From JANNMJ01 sp031425525 (GTDB taxonomy: Bacteria; Bacteroidota; Bacteroidia; Cytophagales; Hymenobacteraceae), in NCBI GenBank assembly GCA_031425525.1, contig JANPJM010000022.1, forward strand, positions 1-64,000: 64,000 nucleotides of DNA, written 5' to 3'. Position 1 is the first letter of the stretch, and each line of letters begins with the position of its first letter. A model generated the notes under the pieces. The model did not search any database. It had not been told where the DNA came from and saw only the letters and a program-made list of their open reading frames with translations. Position numbers and translations under genes: made by a program. Below are positions 1-7,924 of the stretch, one piece after another.

Positions 1-1350
1 CCCGCCCCCCAACCCTTTCAGGCCTACCTCGGCACCTACGAGTACCAAAAACAGTACGGCGGCTCGCTCCAGCTACTGCCGAAGGACAGCCTACTGCTCG
101 CCCTCATCGACGGCGCCGAATACCCCCTGCGCTACCTCAAACCCAATGTATTCCGCAATGGTAGCGGCGATACCATCCCGTTCCGGCGCGACGGCGCCGG
201 GGTGGTCACGGGGTTTTCGGAACACGGCATTTTCTATAAGCGCACCAGCGCCACTACAGCCACGCCGCCTACGTCGGTATTTGCCCGGCTTGCGGCCGAT
301 GGCCGCCGCCCGCGCTACGAGTACGCCGCGCCGCGCCCGGTGCCCGCCGACGGGTTGGCCGTGGGCTCATTGGCCGACGCGGGCATCCACGCCGATGCCC
401 ACCTCGCGCCGATGGTCCAGGCGATCATCGACGAAACCTACCCCGGCGTAAACAGTGTGCTGATCTGGCACCACGGCAAGCTCGTGCTGGAAGAATATTT
501 TTACGGCCGCACCCGGCAAGACCTCCAACAACTCCGCTCGGCGTCGAAGAGCTTCGTGTCGGCGCTGGTAGGCGCCGCCATCGACCGTAAACTTCTGCCC
601 GACGAGCAAACGCGGGTGCTGCCCCATCTCCCCTATCCAGCTCTTCAGCACCCCGACCCCCGCAAGTCCGCCTGGACCGTGCAGGACTTCCTGACGATGC
701 GCACCGGCCTCGACTGCAACGACAACGACGGCGGTGCCTCGGCGGGCAACGAAACGAACATGTACGGGCAGCCCGATTGGGTCAAGTTCGTCCTCGACCT
801 ACCCCTCACCAGCGCGCCCGGCGCCACGGGTTCGTACTGCTCGGGGGCGGTGGCCGTGCTGGGCCGCACCGTCGAGCGAGTGGCGAAACAGCCGCTGCCG
901 GCCTTCGCCGAAACCGCGCTTTTCCGGCCCCTTGGCATCACCAACTATCAGTGGAACTACCGCCTCGACAGCACCAACCCCACGGTGGCGCAGCTATACA
1001 TGGCCCCGCGCGATTTCCTCAAATTCGGCATTCTGTACGCCCAGCGCGGGCAGTGGGCGGGGCGGCAGGTGCTGTCGGCGGGGTGGGTGGCCCGGTCGTT
1101 GGGCAAATACAGTAAGCTCGGCAGCAAGCAGTACGGCTACTTCTGGTGGCACCAACGGTTCGAGGTGGGCGGCCAGGTGGTGGAGGCGCAGATGGCTACC
1201 GGCAACGGCGGCCAGAAGCTCTACCTGCTGCCCACCCTCGATGCGGTGGTGGTGTTCACGGGCAGCAACTACAACTCCGCGCGCGACACGCCCCCCAACG
1301 AGTTGATGCCGAAGTACGTGCTGCCGGCGCTGCTGACGGGCCGGAAGTAA
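1..1350 (+). CDS. Serine hydrolase, beta-lactamase class C / PBP4 family (5' end outside window)
   Basis: The reading frame is open from the first base, so the N-terminus lies upstream; an in-frame GTG at 202 is not a credible start because homologous-looking sequence continues upstream of it. Counting the first codon as residue 1, the catalytic S-x-x-K box is at S180-K183 (SASK), the Y-x-S/N triad element is Y279-C-S281, and a G-N-G-G-Q stretch near the C-terminus takes the place of the KTG box. This is the arrangement of the class C beta-lactamase/DD-peptidase/esterase fold. The first ~65 residues resemble a separate beta-sandwich-like domain often fused to such hydrolases. The substrate cannot be told from sequence; peptidoglycan stem peptides, D-amino-acid peptides or esters are all possible. 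It converges with the response regulator gene that follows; the spacer contains a direct repeat of a 15-base word near 1356-1387. Confidence 0.85.
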   Translation, partial: PAPQPFQAYLGTYEYQKQYGGSLQLLPKDSLLLALIDGAEYPLRYLKPNVFRNGSGDTIPFRRDGAGVVTGFSEHGIFYKRTSATTATPPTSVFARLAADGRRPRYEYAAPRPVPADGLAVGSLADAGIHADAHLAPMVQAIIDETYPGVNSVLIWHHGKLVLEEYFYGRTRQDLQQLRSASKSFVSALVGAAIDRKLLPDEQTRVLPHLPYPALQHPDPRKSAWTVQDFLTMRTGLDCNDNDGGASAGNETNMYGQPDWVKFVLDLPLTSAPGATGSYCSGAVAVLGRTVERVAKQPLPAFAETALFRPLGITNYQWNYRLDSTNPTVAQLYMAPRDFLKFGILYAQRGQWAGRQVLSAGWVARSLGKYSKLGSKQYGYFWWHQRFEVGGQVVEAQMATGNGGQKLYLLPTLDAVVVFTGSNYNSARDTPPNELMPKYVLPALLTGRK

Positions 1351-1415
1351 GTTTCTCATTTGCCCGGCCTCCTCATTTGCCCGGCCTTTTGAGTCCGGGA
1401 AACAAGTCGCATCTC

Positions 1416-2069
1416 TTACCTCACCCGCCGCAGACTCAGGGCCAGTAATTCGCCCTTCGAATTGACCTCCAGCTTGCGGTACACGTGCCGGATGTGATTG
1501 CGCACCGTTTCGGGCGAGATGAAGAGTCGCTCCGCGATGAGTTTATAGTTGAGGCCGTCTTCGATGCCGCGCACGATCTCCAACTCGCGCGGGGTGAGTT
1601 TTTCGCCGCTGGCCGTCGCGGGCGCCGGCGCCGGCGTCTGCACCGCCCGAAACGAGGCAATGACGTGCCGCGCCACCGCCGGCGACATCGGCGACCCGCC
1701 CGCCGCCACCTGCAACAAATGCTCTTTCAGTTGCCCTAAGGGCGTATTTTTGAGCAAATAGCCCACCGCCCCCGCGCACAGCGCATCGAAAACGCGCTTG
1801 GCGTCGGCGTACACGCTCAACATCAGTACCTCCGCCGCCGGCAGCCGCGCCTTGATGAGCGGCAGCCCCTCGATACCCGACAGGCCGGGCAAGCCGATGT
1901 CGCACAGAATCAATTCCGGCGGTACGGCCACGGTTGGCAGACGCGCCAGAAACTCTTCGATTGACGCCGCCGTCAGCACGCACGCGAACTCGGGTTGGCC
2001 GCCAAAATACTCGCTTAAACCTTCCCGAATGGGAGCTTCGTCTTCGATGAGGGCAAGGGCGAGCGGCAT
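1416..2069 (-). CDS. NarL/LuxR-family response regulator (RR1)
   Basis: A 217-residue two-domain regulator. The receiver domain (residues 1-120) has the acidic pocket E9-D10-E11, phospho-acceptor D57 in CDIGLPG, and K107 in the LKNTP loop. A ~25-residue Ala/Pro linker leads to a LuxR-type helix-turn-helix (about 155-215) with LTPRE...YKLIAERL...TVRNHI. The start is ATG at 2069. It is a close paralogue of the regulator at 8198-8851; the two share most residues, including SVY and SPMSPAVARH. No kinase gene adjoins it; the nearest orphan histidine kinase is at 14549. A minus-strand TACTTTTG box lies about 50 bases upstream. Confidence 0.92.
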   Translation of the reverse strand: MPLALALIEDEAPIREGLSEYFGGQPEFACVLTAASIEEFLARLPTVAVPPELILCDIGLPGLSGIEGLPLIKARLPAAEVLMLSVYADAKRVFDALCAGAVGYLLKNTPLGQLKEHLLQVAAGGSPMSPAVARHVIASFRAVQTPAPAPATASGEKLTPRELEIVRGIEDGLNYKLIAERLFISPETVRNHIRHVYRKLEVNSKGELLALSLRRVR

Positions 2070-2115
2070 AAGGTAAATGGTAGAAACGCGATGGACGATG
2101 GCTTAAGTACGGTGC

Positions 2116-2123
2116 CAAAAGTA
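2116..2123 (-). promoter_or_regulatory. Candidate Bacteroidetes -7 box (TACTTTTG) for RR1
   Basis: Read on the minus strand this matches TAnnTTTG exactly and sits 47 bases before the RR1 ATG. No good -33 TTG was found at 18-22 bases spacing, so only half of the promoter is supported. Confidence 0.4.
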
Positions 2124-2172
2124 AATAGCTCGCGTGAGGCTCGCCACTTTCTGACAGCCAATAACTGGTCTT

Positions 2173-2214
2173 GTAGCTGGAAGCTTGTAGCTTGTAGCTT
2201 GTAGCTTGTAGCTT
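2173..2214. repeat. 7-bp tandem repeat (GTAGCTT)
   Basis: Four perfect head-to-tail copies of GTAGCTT (2187-2214) preceded by two diverged copies (2173-2186). It lies between the 3' end of puuD and the promoter of RR1. The unit contains the palindrome AGCT, so the transcript can fold on itself; it may act as a weak terminator or be a slippage product. Confidence 0.75.
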
Positions 2215-2222
2215 CTGGCCAA

Positions 2223-3626
2223 CTACTCCGCCTTCGCCCCCTGCTGAATCCAGGCGCCAATCAAATCGCGCTCTTCCTGGGTAATCCCCGTTTTATTGTT
2301 CTGCGGCATTGTCTTCGTAATCACCACGCGCTGCATAATCTTGTCTTTCAACCGAATGACATCCGCCGGCGAATCATACTTCACGCCGTTGGGGGCGGTT
2401 TTGAACACGTCGTCGGTGGGGTTCGAAGAATGACACTGCACGCATCGCGCCTGCACGATGCCGTACACCTGCTGCATACGCACGGGCGCGGCCGTAGCCG
2501 CTGTGGCGGGCGCGGCAGTGGGCGCCGTCACGAACGCCACGCCCAGCAGCACGGCCGCTGAAAGCGGTAACACCCAGCCGCTTTCCTGCTTTTTCTCGCG
2601 TAGGTTGAGCCAGTGTTTTACGCCCGCCGTGCCTACTGTAATGCCCAACAGCACCGCCCACGGGTAGCCGTGCCCGAAGGTGCTGGGGAAGTGGTTGCTC
2701 ACCATCACGAACAAGACCGGCAGCGTGAAATAATTATTGTGGAGCGAGCGGGCGAGCGAGCGCTTGCCGTGCGCGGGGTCAACGGGACGGCCTTCGGTAG
2801 CCGCCTTCACCATCGCCTTCTGACCGGGAATGATGACGAAGTACACGTTCGCCACCATCAGCGTGCCGAGCATCGCGCCGAAGTGCAGGTACGCGGCCCG
2901 CGCGCTGAATACGTGGCAGTAGAAATACGCGAAACCCGTGAGAATCAGCAGCCCCACCGCCGCAAACCACAGCGGACGCTGCACGAGGGAAGTTTTGCAG
3001 AGCTGGTCGTACACCACCCACCCGACCGCCAGCGACCCCACCCCGATGCTCACCGCCGCCGTGGTGCTCAACGGTAGCACCTGCGGGTCGATGAGCATCC
3101 CGGCGGCGTTGAAATAATACACCACCACGAGCAGCGAAAAACCCGTGAGCCACGTGAAATAGGCTTCGTACTTAAACCAGTGCAGCTCGCGCGGAATGAC
3201 CTTCGGCGCCACTTTGTACTTCTCCAGATAATAAAATCCGCCGCCGTGGACGGCCCAGAGATTGCCGGCCAGTTCGTCGCGCACGTCGTGCGTGCGGTTG
3301 AGGGCGTTTTCGAGGAACACGAAATAGAACGACGCGCCAATCCAGGCGATGCCGAAGGTGATGTGCATCAGCCGCACCACGATGTTGAGCCATTCCAATA
3401 GATGGCTTTCGAGCGCCGTCCCGCGAATGAAAAAGTAGCCCACGCCCAGCACGTAGCCCACGGTGAGTACCATCAGGCCATACGTCACGCCCTCGACCGA
3501 AAACCCCGTTTCGCCCAGCTCGCCGTGGTTAGGCAGCCGCGCCGCCAGGTAGCGCAACCCCCAGATGGCGCCCAGCAGCAGCGCCAGCGTAAGCAGTAAA
3601 ACGAGCAGGGTCAGGGGTTGGAGCAT
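2223..3626 (-). CDS. puuD: Membrane urate oxidase PuuD with C-terminal cytochrome c
   Basis: A 467-residue integral membrane protein. About eight hydrophobic segments fill residues 1-370 (DUF989 family), with conserved His-containing stretches such as MHITFGIAWIGASF and HFGAMLGTLM. A Thr/Ala-rich linker then leads to a c-type cytochrome domain with heme-attachment motif C-V-Q-C-H and a likely axial Met in KTMPQNNK. Known members of the family oxidise urate to 5-hydroxyisourate and pass electrons to the respiratory chain through the cytochrome domain rather than making peroxide. The start MLQPLTLL (ATG at 3626) was chosen because the 77 codons upstream are Arg/Pro-rich and lack membrane character. 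The following pathway genes (uraH, uraD, allB, allC, allE) are 13-18 kb away on the other strand. Confidence 0.92.
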   Translation of the reverse strand: MLQPLTLLVLLLTLALLLGAIWGLRYLAARLPNHGELGETGFSVEGVTYGLMVLTVGYVLGVGYFFIRGTALESHLLEWLNIVVRLMHITFGIAWIGASFYFVFLENALNRTHDVRDELAGNLWAVHGGGFYYLEKYKVAPKVIPRELHWFKYEAYFTWLTGFSLLVVVYYFNAAGMLIDPQVLPLSTTAAVSIGVGSLAVGWVVYDQLCKTSLVQRPLWFAAVGLLILTGFAYFYCHVFSARAAYLHFGAMLGTLMVANVYFVIIPGQKAMVKAATEGRPVDPAHGKRSLARSLHNNYFTLPVLFVMVSNHFPSTFGHGYPWAVLLGITVGTAGVKHWLNLREKKQESGWVLPLSAAVLLGVAFVTAPTAAPATAATAAPVRMQQVYGIVQARCVQCHSSNPTDDVFKTAPNGVKYDSPADVIRLKDKIMQRVVITKTMPQNNKTGITQEERDLIGAWIQQGAKAE

Positions 3627-3837
3627 ACGGGGGCGCGGAGCAGCGGTAAGCAGCGGTAGGGCGCGTAAAGGTAAAATCCTGCGCGGCAGCGGACGCGGGG
3701 TAGCGGTTCGGCTGCGGATATCAAGAAGCAGTAGCGCGGACATTCTACTCGCCGCACCTCCGCGCGCAACCCAAGCCGCCGGTCGGCAGTAGGTGCTACC
3801 GGAAATCGTCTTCCGCTCCATAACCGCCCATTCCCTC

Positions 3838-4917
3838 ATGACCAGCCACAAAATCAAAGCCTACGGCGCGACCAACTCCATCTTCAATGGCTTGAAAGAA
3901 ATAGAAATCGAGCGCGCCGCGCCTAAAGCCGACGAGGTGCAGATCGATATCTTGTACTGCGGCGTATGCCACTCCGATGTGCATCAGGTCAAAAACGACT
4001 GGCACAATACGGTGTATCCGTGCGTGCCGGGCCACGAGATCGTGGGGCGCGTGAGCGGCGTAGGCAGCGCCGTGAGTAAGTACAAAACCGGCGACGTGGT
4101 GGGCGTGGGGTGTATGATCGACTCGTGCGGGCACTGTGCCTCGTGCCAGGAGCACGTGGAAAACTACTGCGAAGGGCCGGTGGGCTTCACCGCGACATAC
4201 AACGGGCATATGAAGCCTGATGGCAGCGGTTTCAACACCTTCGGCGGGTACTCGACGAGCATCACGGTGAAGGAATCGTTCGTGCTGCGCATCCCGGAAG
4301 GGCTCGATATCAAGGCGGCGGCGCCAATTCTGTGCGCGGGCGTCACCACGTACTCGCCGCTGAAGCACTGGAAGGTGAAAGCCGGCGACCGCGTGGGCGT
4401 GGCCGGTCTGGGCGGCCTGGGGCACATGGGCGTGCAGATTGCCCGCGCGATGGGCGCCCACGTGACGGTGATCACGCAGACGGAAGAGAAGCGCGCCGAC
4501 GCTAAAAAGCTCGGCGCCGACGAGGTGTTGATCTCGACCGATGCGCAGGCGATGAAAGACCACGAACTGACGTTCGACTTCATTCTGGTGACCATTCCGG
4601 ATGCTTTTGACGTGAATGCGTACGTCACGCTCCTCAAGCGCGACGCGACCCTGGTAACGGTGGGTCTGCTGGCGCCTTATCAGAAGCCGACCAACAATAT
4701 GGAAGTGGCGGTGCATCGGCGCTCGGTGGCCGGCTCGCTGATCGGGAGCATTGCGGAGACGCAGGAGGTGCTGGATTTCTGCGCCGAACACGGCATCGCG
4801 CCGGAGGTGGAGCTGATTCCGATGCAGGACATCAACAAGGCGTTCGACGCGATTATGGATAAGGAAGTGCGGTATCGGTACGTGATCGATATGGCGTCGT
4901 TGAAGGAGGCGGCGTAG
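3838..4917 (+). CDS. NAD(P)-dependent zinc alcohol dehydrogenase (YahK/CAD type)
   Basis: A 359-residue medium-chain dehydrogenase. The catalytic zinc site is CGVCHSD near residues 41-47 with GHEIVG following. The structural zinc lobe has four cysteines in the segment CGHCASCQEHVENYC. The Rossmann motif GLGGLGHMG is at about 190. The cinnamyl-alcohol/YahK-like branch, which reduces aldehydes broadly with NADPH, fits best. The start ATG at 3838 gives the usual MxxxKIKAYGA N-terminus; 15 upstream codons are open but unlike the family. It stands alone, diverging from puuD, and is followed by a 14-bp inverted repeat. The natural substrate is not predictable. Confidence 0.93.
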   Translation: MTSHKIKAYGATNSIFNGLKEIEIERAAPKADEVQIDILYCGVCHSDVHQVKNDWHNTVYPCVPGHEIVGRVSGVGSAVSKYKTGDVVGVGCMIDSCGHCASCQEHVENYCEGPVGFTATYNGHMKPDGSGFNTFGGYSTSITVKESFVLRIPEGLDIKAAAPILCAGVTTYSPLKHWKVKAGDRVGVAGLGGLGHMGVQIARAMGAHVTVITQTEEKRADAKKLGADEVLISTDAQAMKDHELTFDFILVTIPDAFDVNAYVTLLKRDATLVTVGLLAPYQKPTNNMEVAVHRRSVAGSLIGSIAETQEVLDFCAEHGIAPEVELIPMQDINKAFDAIMDKEVRYRYVIDMASLKEAA

Positions 4918-4933
4918 GTCGGGCAATCGGTTA

Positions 4934-4988
4934 GCCGGAACGCCAAGGGCCTCGTCGGGTGAACCGGCGAGGTTCTTGGCGTTCCGGC
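4934..4988. terminator. 14-bp inverted repeat after the alcohol dehydrogenase gene
   Basis: The arms 4934-4947 and 4975-4988 are perfectly complementary (GCCGGAACGCCAAG and its reverse complement), and the loop has a further CCTCG/CGAGG pairing. There is no T-tract, so it is either a factor-assisted terminator or a dispersed palindrome. Confidence 0.5.
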
Positions 4989-4995
4989 AAGTCCA

Positions 4996-5327
4996 GCGAG
5001 ATGCCCGGCGACGGTAGCGAGATGCACGGCGACGGCTGCGAGATACACGGCGACGGCTGCGAGATGCCCGCAGCGGCTGCGAGATGCACGGCGAGGGTGG
5101 CGAGATGCCCGCAGCGGCTGCGAGATGCGCCGCGACGGCTGCGTGATGCACGGCGGAAGCTGCGAGACGCCCACATTGGCTGCGAAATGCGCCGCGACGG
5201 CTGCGAGATGCGCGGCGACGGTTGCGAGACGTCCGCAGGGGCTGCGAGATGCACGGCGACGGTTGCGAGATGCGCCGCGCGACTGGCGAGGTGGGCCGCG
5301 ACGCTGGCGAGATGCACCGTGAGGATG
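4996..5327. repeat. Tandem array of 16 units of 20-21 bp
   Basis: Sixteen contiguous units begin with GCGAGATGC or a one- to two-base variant. Twelve are 21 bp and four (units 4, 6, 9, 12) are 20 bp, being a variant ending CCGCAGCGGCT. The length alternation breaks the reading frame, so the array is not coding. There are no unique spacers, so it is not CRISPR. A 21-bp period equals two DNA turns, which would place every unit on the same face of the helix. Confidence 0.9.
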
Positions 5328-5335
5328 GCGAGCGG

Positions 5336-5510
5336 GTACTGCTGGGCACCCAGGGTAGATTTCTGCGAAATCAACCCTGGGCTGTGGGAAGGAACCCCGT
5401 TGGGGTTCTCCGCGCGTGGGTGATAGGGTTTAGCTTTGTTGGCTGGGTGCAGGTCTGGAGACCTGCTAATAGCCCGCACGGGGCTGGAGGCCCGCGCGAG
5501 GCAGATTCGC
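5336..5510. repeat. Dispersed composite intergenic repeat, copy A
   Basis: It shares an ordered set of blocks with 7925-8110: GGTAG, then CAACCC-GGGCT, then a GAACCCC/GGGGTTC hairpin (5392-5407), then GCTTTG-TGGCTGGG, then a CTRATAGCCCG block ending in a short GC-rich inverted repeat. Part of the same element (hairpin and its left flank) recurs at about 61380-61424. It is too divergent for recent transposition. Confidence 0.6.
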
Positions 5511-5541
5511 AAGAATATTTAATATGTAACGCGCATTCCAC

Positions 5542-6471
5542 ATGTCAAACCATCCTTTTGACTTCGCTATCAAGTATGATTTCGGCTGGAAGGTGAATGG
5601 GGTCTTCTGTGAAGGAAATGTTGAGACCTTCCTAGAATCGAAATTTGAGAACGGCATAGATGACAGCGAAGCAGAAAATTGCCCTTACTGTGGCAAACCA
5701 TTCCAACACCGATATTTTGAGCGTGATGAGGATGTTTTGTTTGAAGAAGAGACTGGAATTGCCTTTTTTAAGTATATTTTTCAAACCTGTAGTTATTGCT
5801 CACACTGGGAGCTAACTGGTTTTGAAGGAGGTAGAGGATGCATGTATGATAGCCAGACGATAGTTGCTGCTGGCGTCAAAGCTAAATTCTCAACACAATT
5901 TCCGCACGGATGCAGTGAAGAATTAGCACAACACCTTCGCAGAAACCCAGAGCTATGGCATCGGTTATCGCCATTAAGAATGGAGACACTTGTTGCCGAT
6001 ATTTTCAGGTCAAATTTCTCTCACAGCGAAGTGCTGCACGTCGGTTCTCCGGGCGATAGAGGTGTCGATGTCGTCTTCATTGAAAGCTCAGGCGTAAAAT
6101 GGCTTATCCAGGTAAAAAGGAGAGAAAACCCTAAAAAAGCAGAGAGTTTTAGTACACTACAGAGCATTTTAGGAACAATGGCTTTAACAGGCGAAAGAAA
6201 TGGAATTATTGTCTCGACTTCCGATTCCTTCTCTTTTCAAGCACGTAGAGAAGTGGCAAATGCAAAAAGCCAAGGTTTTCTTGTTGAGCTTGTAGACAAG
6301 GGGAAGCTAAACAGAATGATAGAACCACTATTGCCCCGCACACCTTGGTTAAGCATTTTAGCTCATCCAGATTTAGTGAATTTGCGCAGAGAATTTAACA
6401 CCCCTATTGAGGAAACAAGAGAACACAGGTTTTACCAGTTTTTGGATCCAAACCAACTCAGCCTTTTTTAA
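5542..6471 (+). CDS. Mrr-like restriction endonuclease with zinc ribbon and C-terminal QLSLF
   Basis: A 309-residue protein with base composition strikingly more AT-rich than its neighbours. Residues ~45-95 carry two C-x-x-C knuckles (CPYCG and CSYCS), consistent with a zinc ribbon. Residues ~140-250 match the Mrr_cat/PD-(D/E)xK fold: L-x-P-L-R-M-E-x-L at the N-terminal helix, then GDRGVDVV supplying the catalytic Asp, and WLIQVKRRE supplying the Q-x-K half of the active site. The last five residues are Q-L-S-L-F, which is the textbook peptide that binds the bacterial DNA polymerase sliding clamp. No methyltransferase or specificity gene is nearby, so a solitary type IV-like nuclease, active on modified or otherwise marked DNA, is the natural reading. 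Target and true role are inference. Confidence 0.82.
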   Translation: MSNHPFDFAIKYDFGWKVNGVFCEGNVETFLESKFENGIDDSEAENCPYCGKPFQHRYFERDEDVLFEEETGIAFFKYIFQTCSYCSHWELTGFEGGRGCMYDSQTIVAAGVKAKFSTQFPHGCSEELAQHLRRNPELWHRLSPLRMETLVADIFRSNFSHSEVLHVGSPGDRGVDVVFIESSGVKWLIQVKRRENPKKAESFSTLQSILGTMALTGERNGIIVSTSDSFSFQARREVANAKSQGFLVELVDKGKLNRMIEPLLPRTPWLSILAHPDLVNLRREFNTPIEETREHRFYQFLDPNQLSLF

Positions 6472-6489
6472 TATATCCCACGCAAAGTG

Positions 6490-6588
6490 TCTACCTACGC
6501 CCTCCGCTCCTCACTCACCCTCACGCCTGCCGGCAAGTGCCCGGCGCTCATAGTCATCGGAAACGGCCGCATTCAGAACAAGCTATAA
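6490..6588 (+). pseudogene. Relic of the allantoinase 5' end (about 32 codons)
   Basis: Read in frame from 6490 this gives YALRSSLTLTPAG...ALIVIGNGRI and then a stop at 6586. It aligns without gaps to residues 2-31 of the intact allantoinase at 16469 (FALRSARTLTPTG...ALVVIENGKI). There is no start codon and the similarity ends at the stop. It is the more degraded of two allantoinase fragments in the window. Confidence 0.75.
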
Positions 6589-6591
6589 CCA

Positions 6592-6635
6592 AAGCCGCCC
6601 CGACACGCGCGGAAAAGCGCGGGCCGGGGCGGCTT
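6592..6635 (-). terminator. Terminator of the DUF4382 gene
   Basis: An 11-bp GC-rich stem (6592-6602 with 6625-6635) has an inner CGCGC/GCGCG pairing and a short A-rich loop. Read on the minus strand it follows the stop codon of the DUF4382 gene by about 24 bases and is followed by TGG rather than a clean U-tract. Confidence 0.65.
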
Positions 6636-6658
6636 GAGAAGGAGGAGGTACGGCGGCG

Positions 6659-7489
6659 TTAGTTGACGTCGATGCTGCCCATGTCGGCGATGCGGTCGAT
6701 GGGGACGGTGACGGAGCGGGTAACGTCTTGGTAGGGCGCGGGGGAGGCGAATTCGACGCGGTAGGTGCCGGCGGGCAGGCCGCGCAGCAGGAAGGCGCCG
6801 GTGGCGTCGGGGTAGGTGCTGAAGGTGTCGATGGGCGCCGTGGTGCGGATGGCCATGATGTTGGGGCGGGCGGCGGCGGGCGCGACGGTGCCCCGCAGGC
6901 CGCCGGCGACGGCCGTGTCGATGGTGCGGATGACGGGTTTGAGCTTGAATTTCTCGTTGCGGTTAGATCCGCCGTGGTCTTTGACGGATTTGGCGACGTC
7001 GAAATCGAGTAGCAGCTGGTAGGTGACGTTGGCCGTGAGGTCGGCGTTTATCTTGAGTTTGAGACCGCTTTCGCCGCCGCTAGGTACTTTTAAGGGGTAC
7101 GTTTCGCCGTCGCGCGTGACGACGGTGTTGTCGGGGCCGAGAATGAGGCGCAGCTGGGAGATGCGGCCGGCGGGGAAGTCGGCGCTGGTGAGCAGGGCCG
7201 AGTTGCCGTTGACGAGACTCAGGAGGTTGTAGATGCCGGGGCGGACGAGCGTCATATCCTGCCAGCCGCTGGCGGTGTTGTCGTCGCTGACGTGGATCTG
7301 CACGTTGCGGACGTCGATGTTGACTTCGCGGAAATCGCCGGGGGAGTCGGTGAGGCGGACTTCCATTTTGGCCGGGCCGGTGGCGCTACCGGTTGTGGTA
7401 TCGCTGTCTTTTTTGTTGCAGGCGGCCAGGCTGAGGGCGGTGGCGGCCAGCAGGGCGAGGATTGCGGGATTTTTCAAGAGAATGTGCAT
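6659..7489 (-). CDS. DUF4382 domain lipoprotein with carboxypeptidase-regulatory-like tail
   Basis: A 276-residue secreted protein. The N-terminus is a lipoprotein signal with lipobox SLAAC (Cys at about residue 22). Residues ~35-180 form the DUF4382 domain: VRLTDSPGDFREVNIDVRNVQIH, followed by YNLLSLVNG and the conserved QLRLILG strand. Residues ~190-276 are a small Ig-like, TonB-dependent/CarboxypepD_reg type module (GAFLLRGLPAGTYRVEF). The start was set at ATG 7489 because it alone gives a signal peptide. DUF4382 lipoproteins are common in Bacteroidetes and have no established function. The gene sits between two allantoinase relics, head-to-head with the second. Confidence 0.88.
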   Translation of the reverse strand: MHILLKNPAILALLAATALSLAACNKKDSDTTTGSATGPAKMEVRLTDSPGDFREVNIDVRNVQIHVSDDNTASGWQDMTLVRPGIYNLLSLVNGNSALLTSADFPAGRISQLRLILGPDNTVVTRDGETYPLKVPSGGESGLKLKINADLTANVTYQLLLDFDVAKSVKDHGGSNRNEKFKLKPVIRTIDTAVAGGLRGTVAPAAARPNIMAIRTTAPIDTFSTYPDATGAFLLRGLPAGTYRVEFASPAPYQDVTRSVTVPIDRIADMGSIDVN

Positions 7490-7619
7490 GGTGGTGCGCG
7501 AAGCAGGTTCGCTGGTGGGCGGCTTATACGCGCGCTGCGGGCCGGCGTTCTTTTTCGGTAAAGGCCAAACCGGTAGCTTTGGTGCGCCGGGCGACGTTTG
7601 TCCGGGCCTGCTACCTGCT

Positions 7620-7895
7620 ATGCCTCGCTTCGCGCTCCGTTCTGCCCGCACCCTCACCCCCACCGGCGAACGCCCGGCCCTCGTCGTCATCGAAAACGGG
7701 CGTATTCTGGAGGTGCTGCCGCCTGATACGGCCGTAAGCTGCCCGGTGACGGAACTAGGCGAAACCGCCCTCCTCCCCGGCTTGATCGACCCGCACGTAC
7801 ACCTCAACGAGCCGGGGCGGACGCACTGGGAAGGCTTCGATACGGGCACCCGCGCGGTGCTGGCCGGCGGGCTGACGATGCTGGAGAAGTTATGA
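7620..7895 (+). pseudogene. Truncated allantoinase copy (91 codons)
   Basis: The product starts MPRFALRSARTLTPTGERPA and tracks the intact enzyme at 16469 almost residue for residue to GLTML (its residue 86 equivalent), including the DPHVHLNEPGRTHWEGF metal-binding segment. It then ends after E-K-L and a stop. In the intact gene the bases GAGAAGTT occur about 60 bases further on (FREKL), so an internal deletion followed by loss of the rest is possible. The carbamylated Lys and three further metal ligands are absent, so it cannot be an active allantoinase. A reading frame extends upstream but is out of character. Confidence 0.85.
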
Positions 7896-7924
7896 GGGAG
7901 CAGCGGAATGAAATACGTGTCCGT

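Noticed and set aside
4996..5327. Possible CRISPR array
   Set aside because: Units are contiguous 20-21 bp without unique spacers, and there are no cas genes.
3796..5349. 517-codon minus-strand open frame over the alcohol dehydrogenase and the 21-bp array
   Set aside because: Arg/His-rich antisense of a clear dehydrogenase; long antisense frames are expected at this GC content.
4996..5423. Cys/Arg-rich 154-codon frame through the tandem array
   Set aside because: The 20-bp units shift the frame, so the repeat does not keep a periodic protein sequence.
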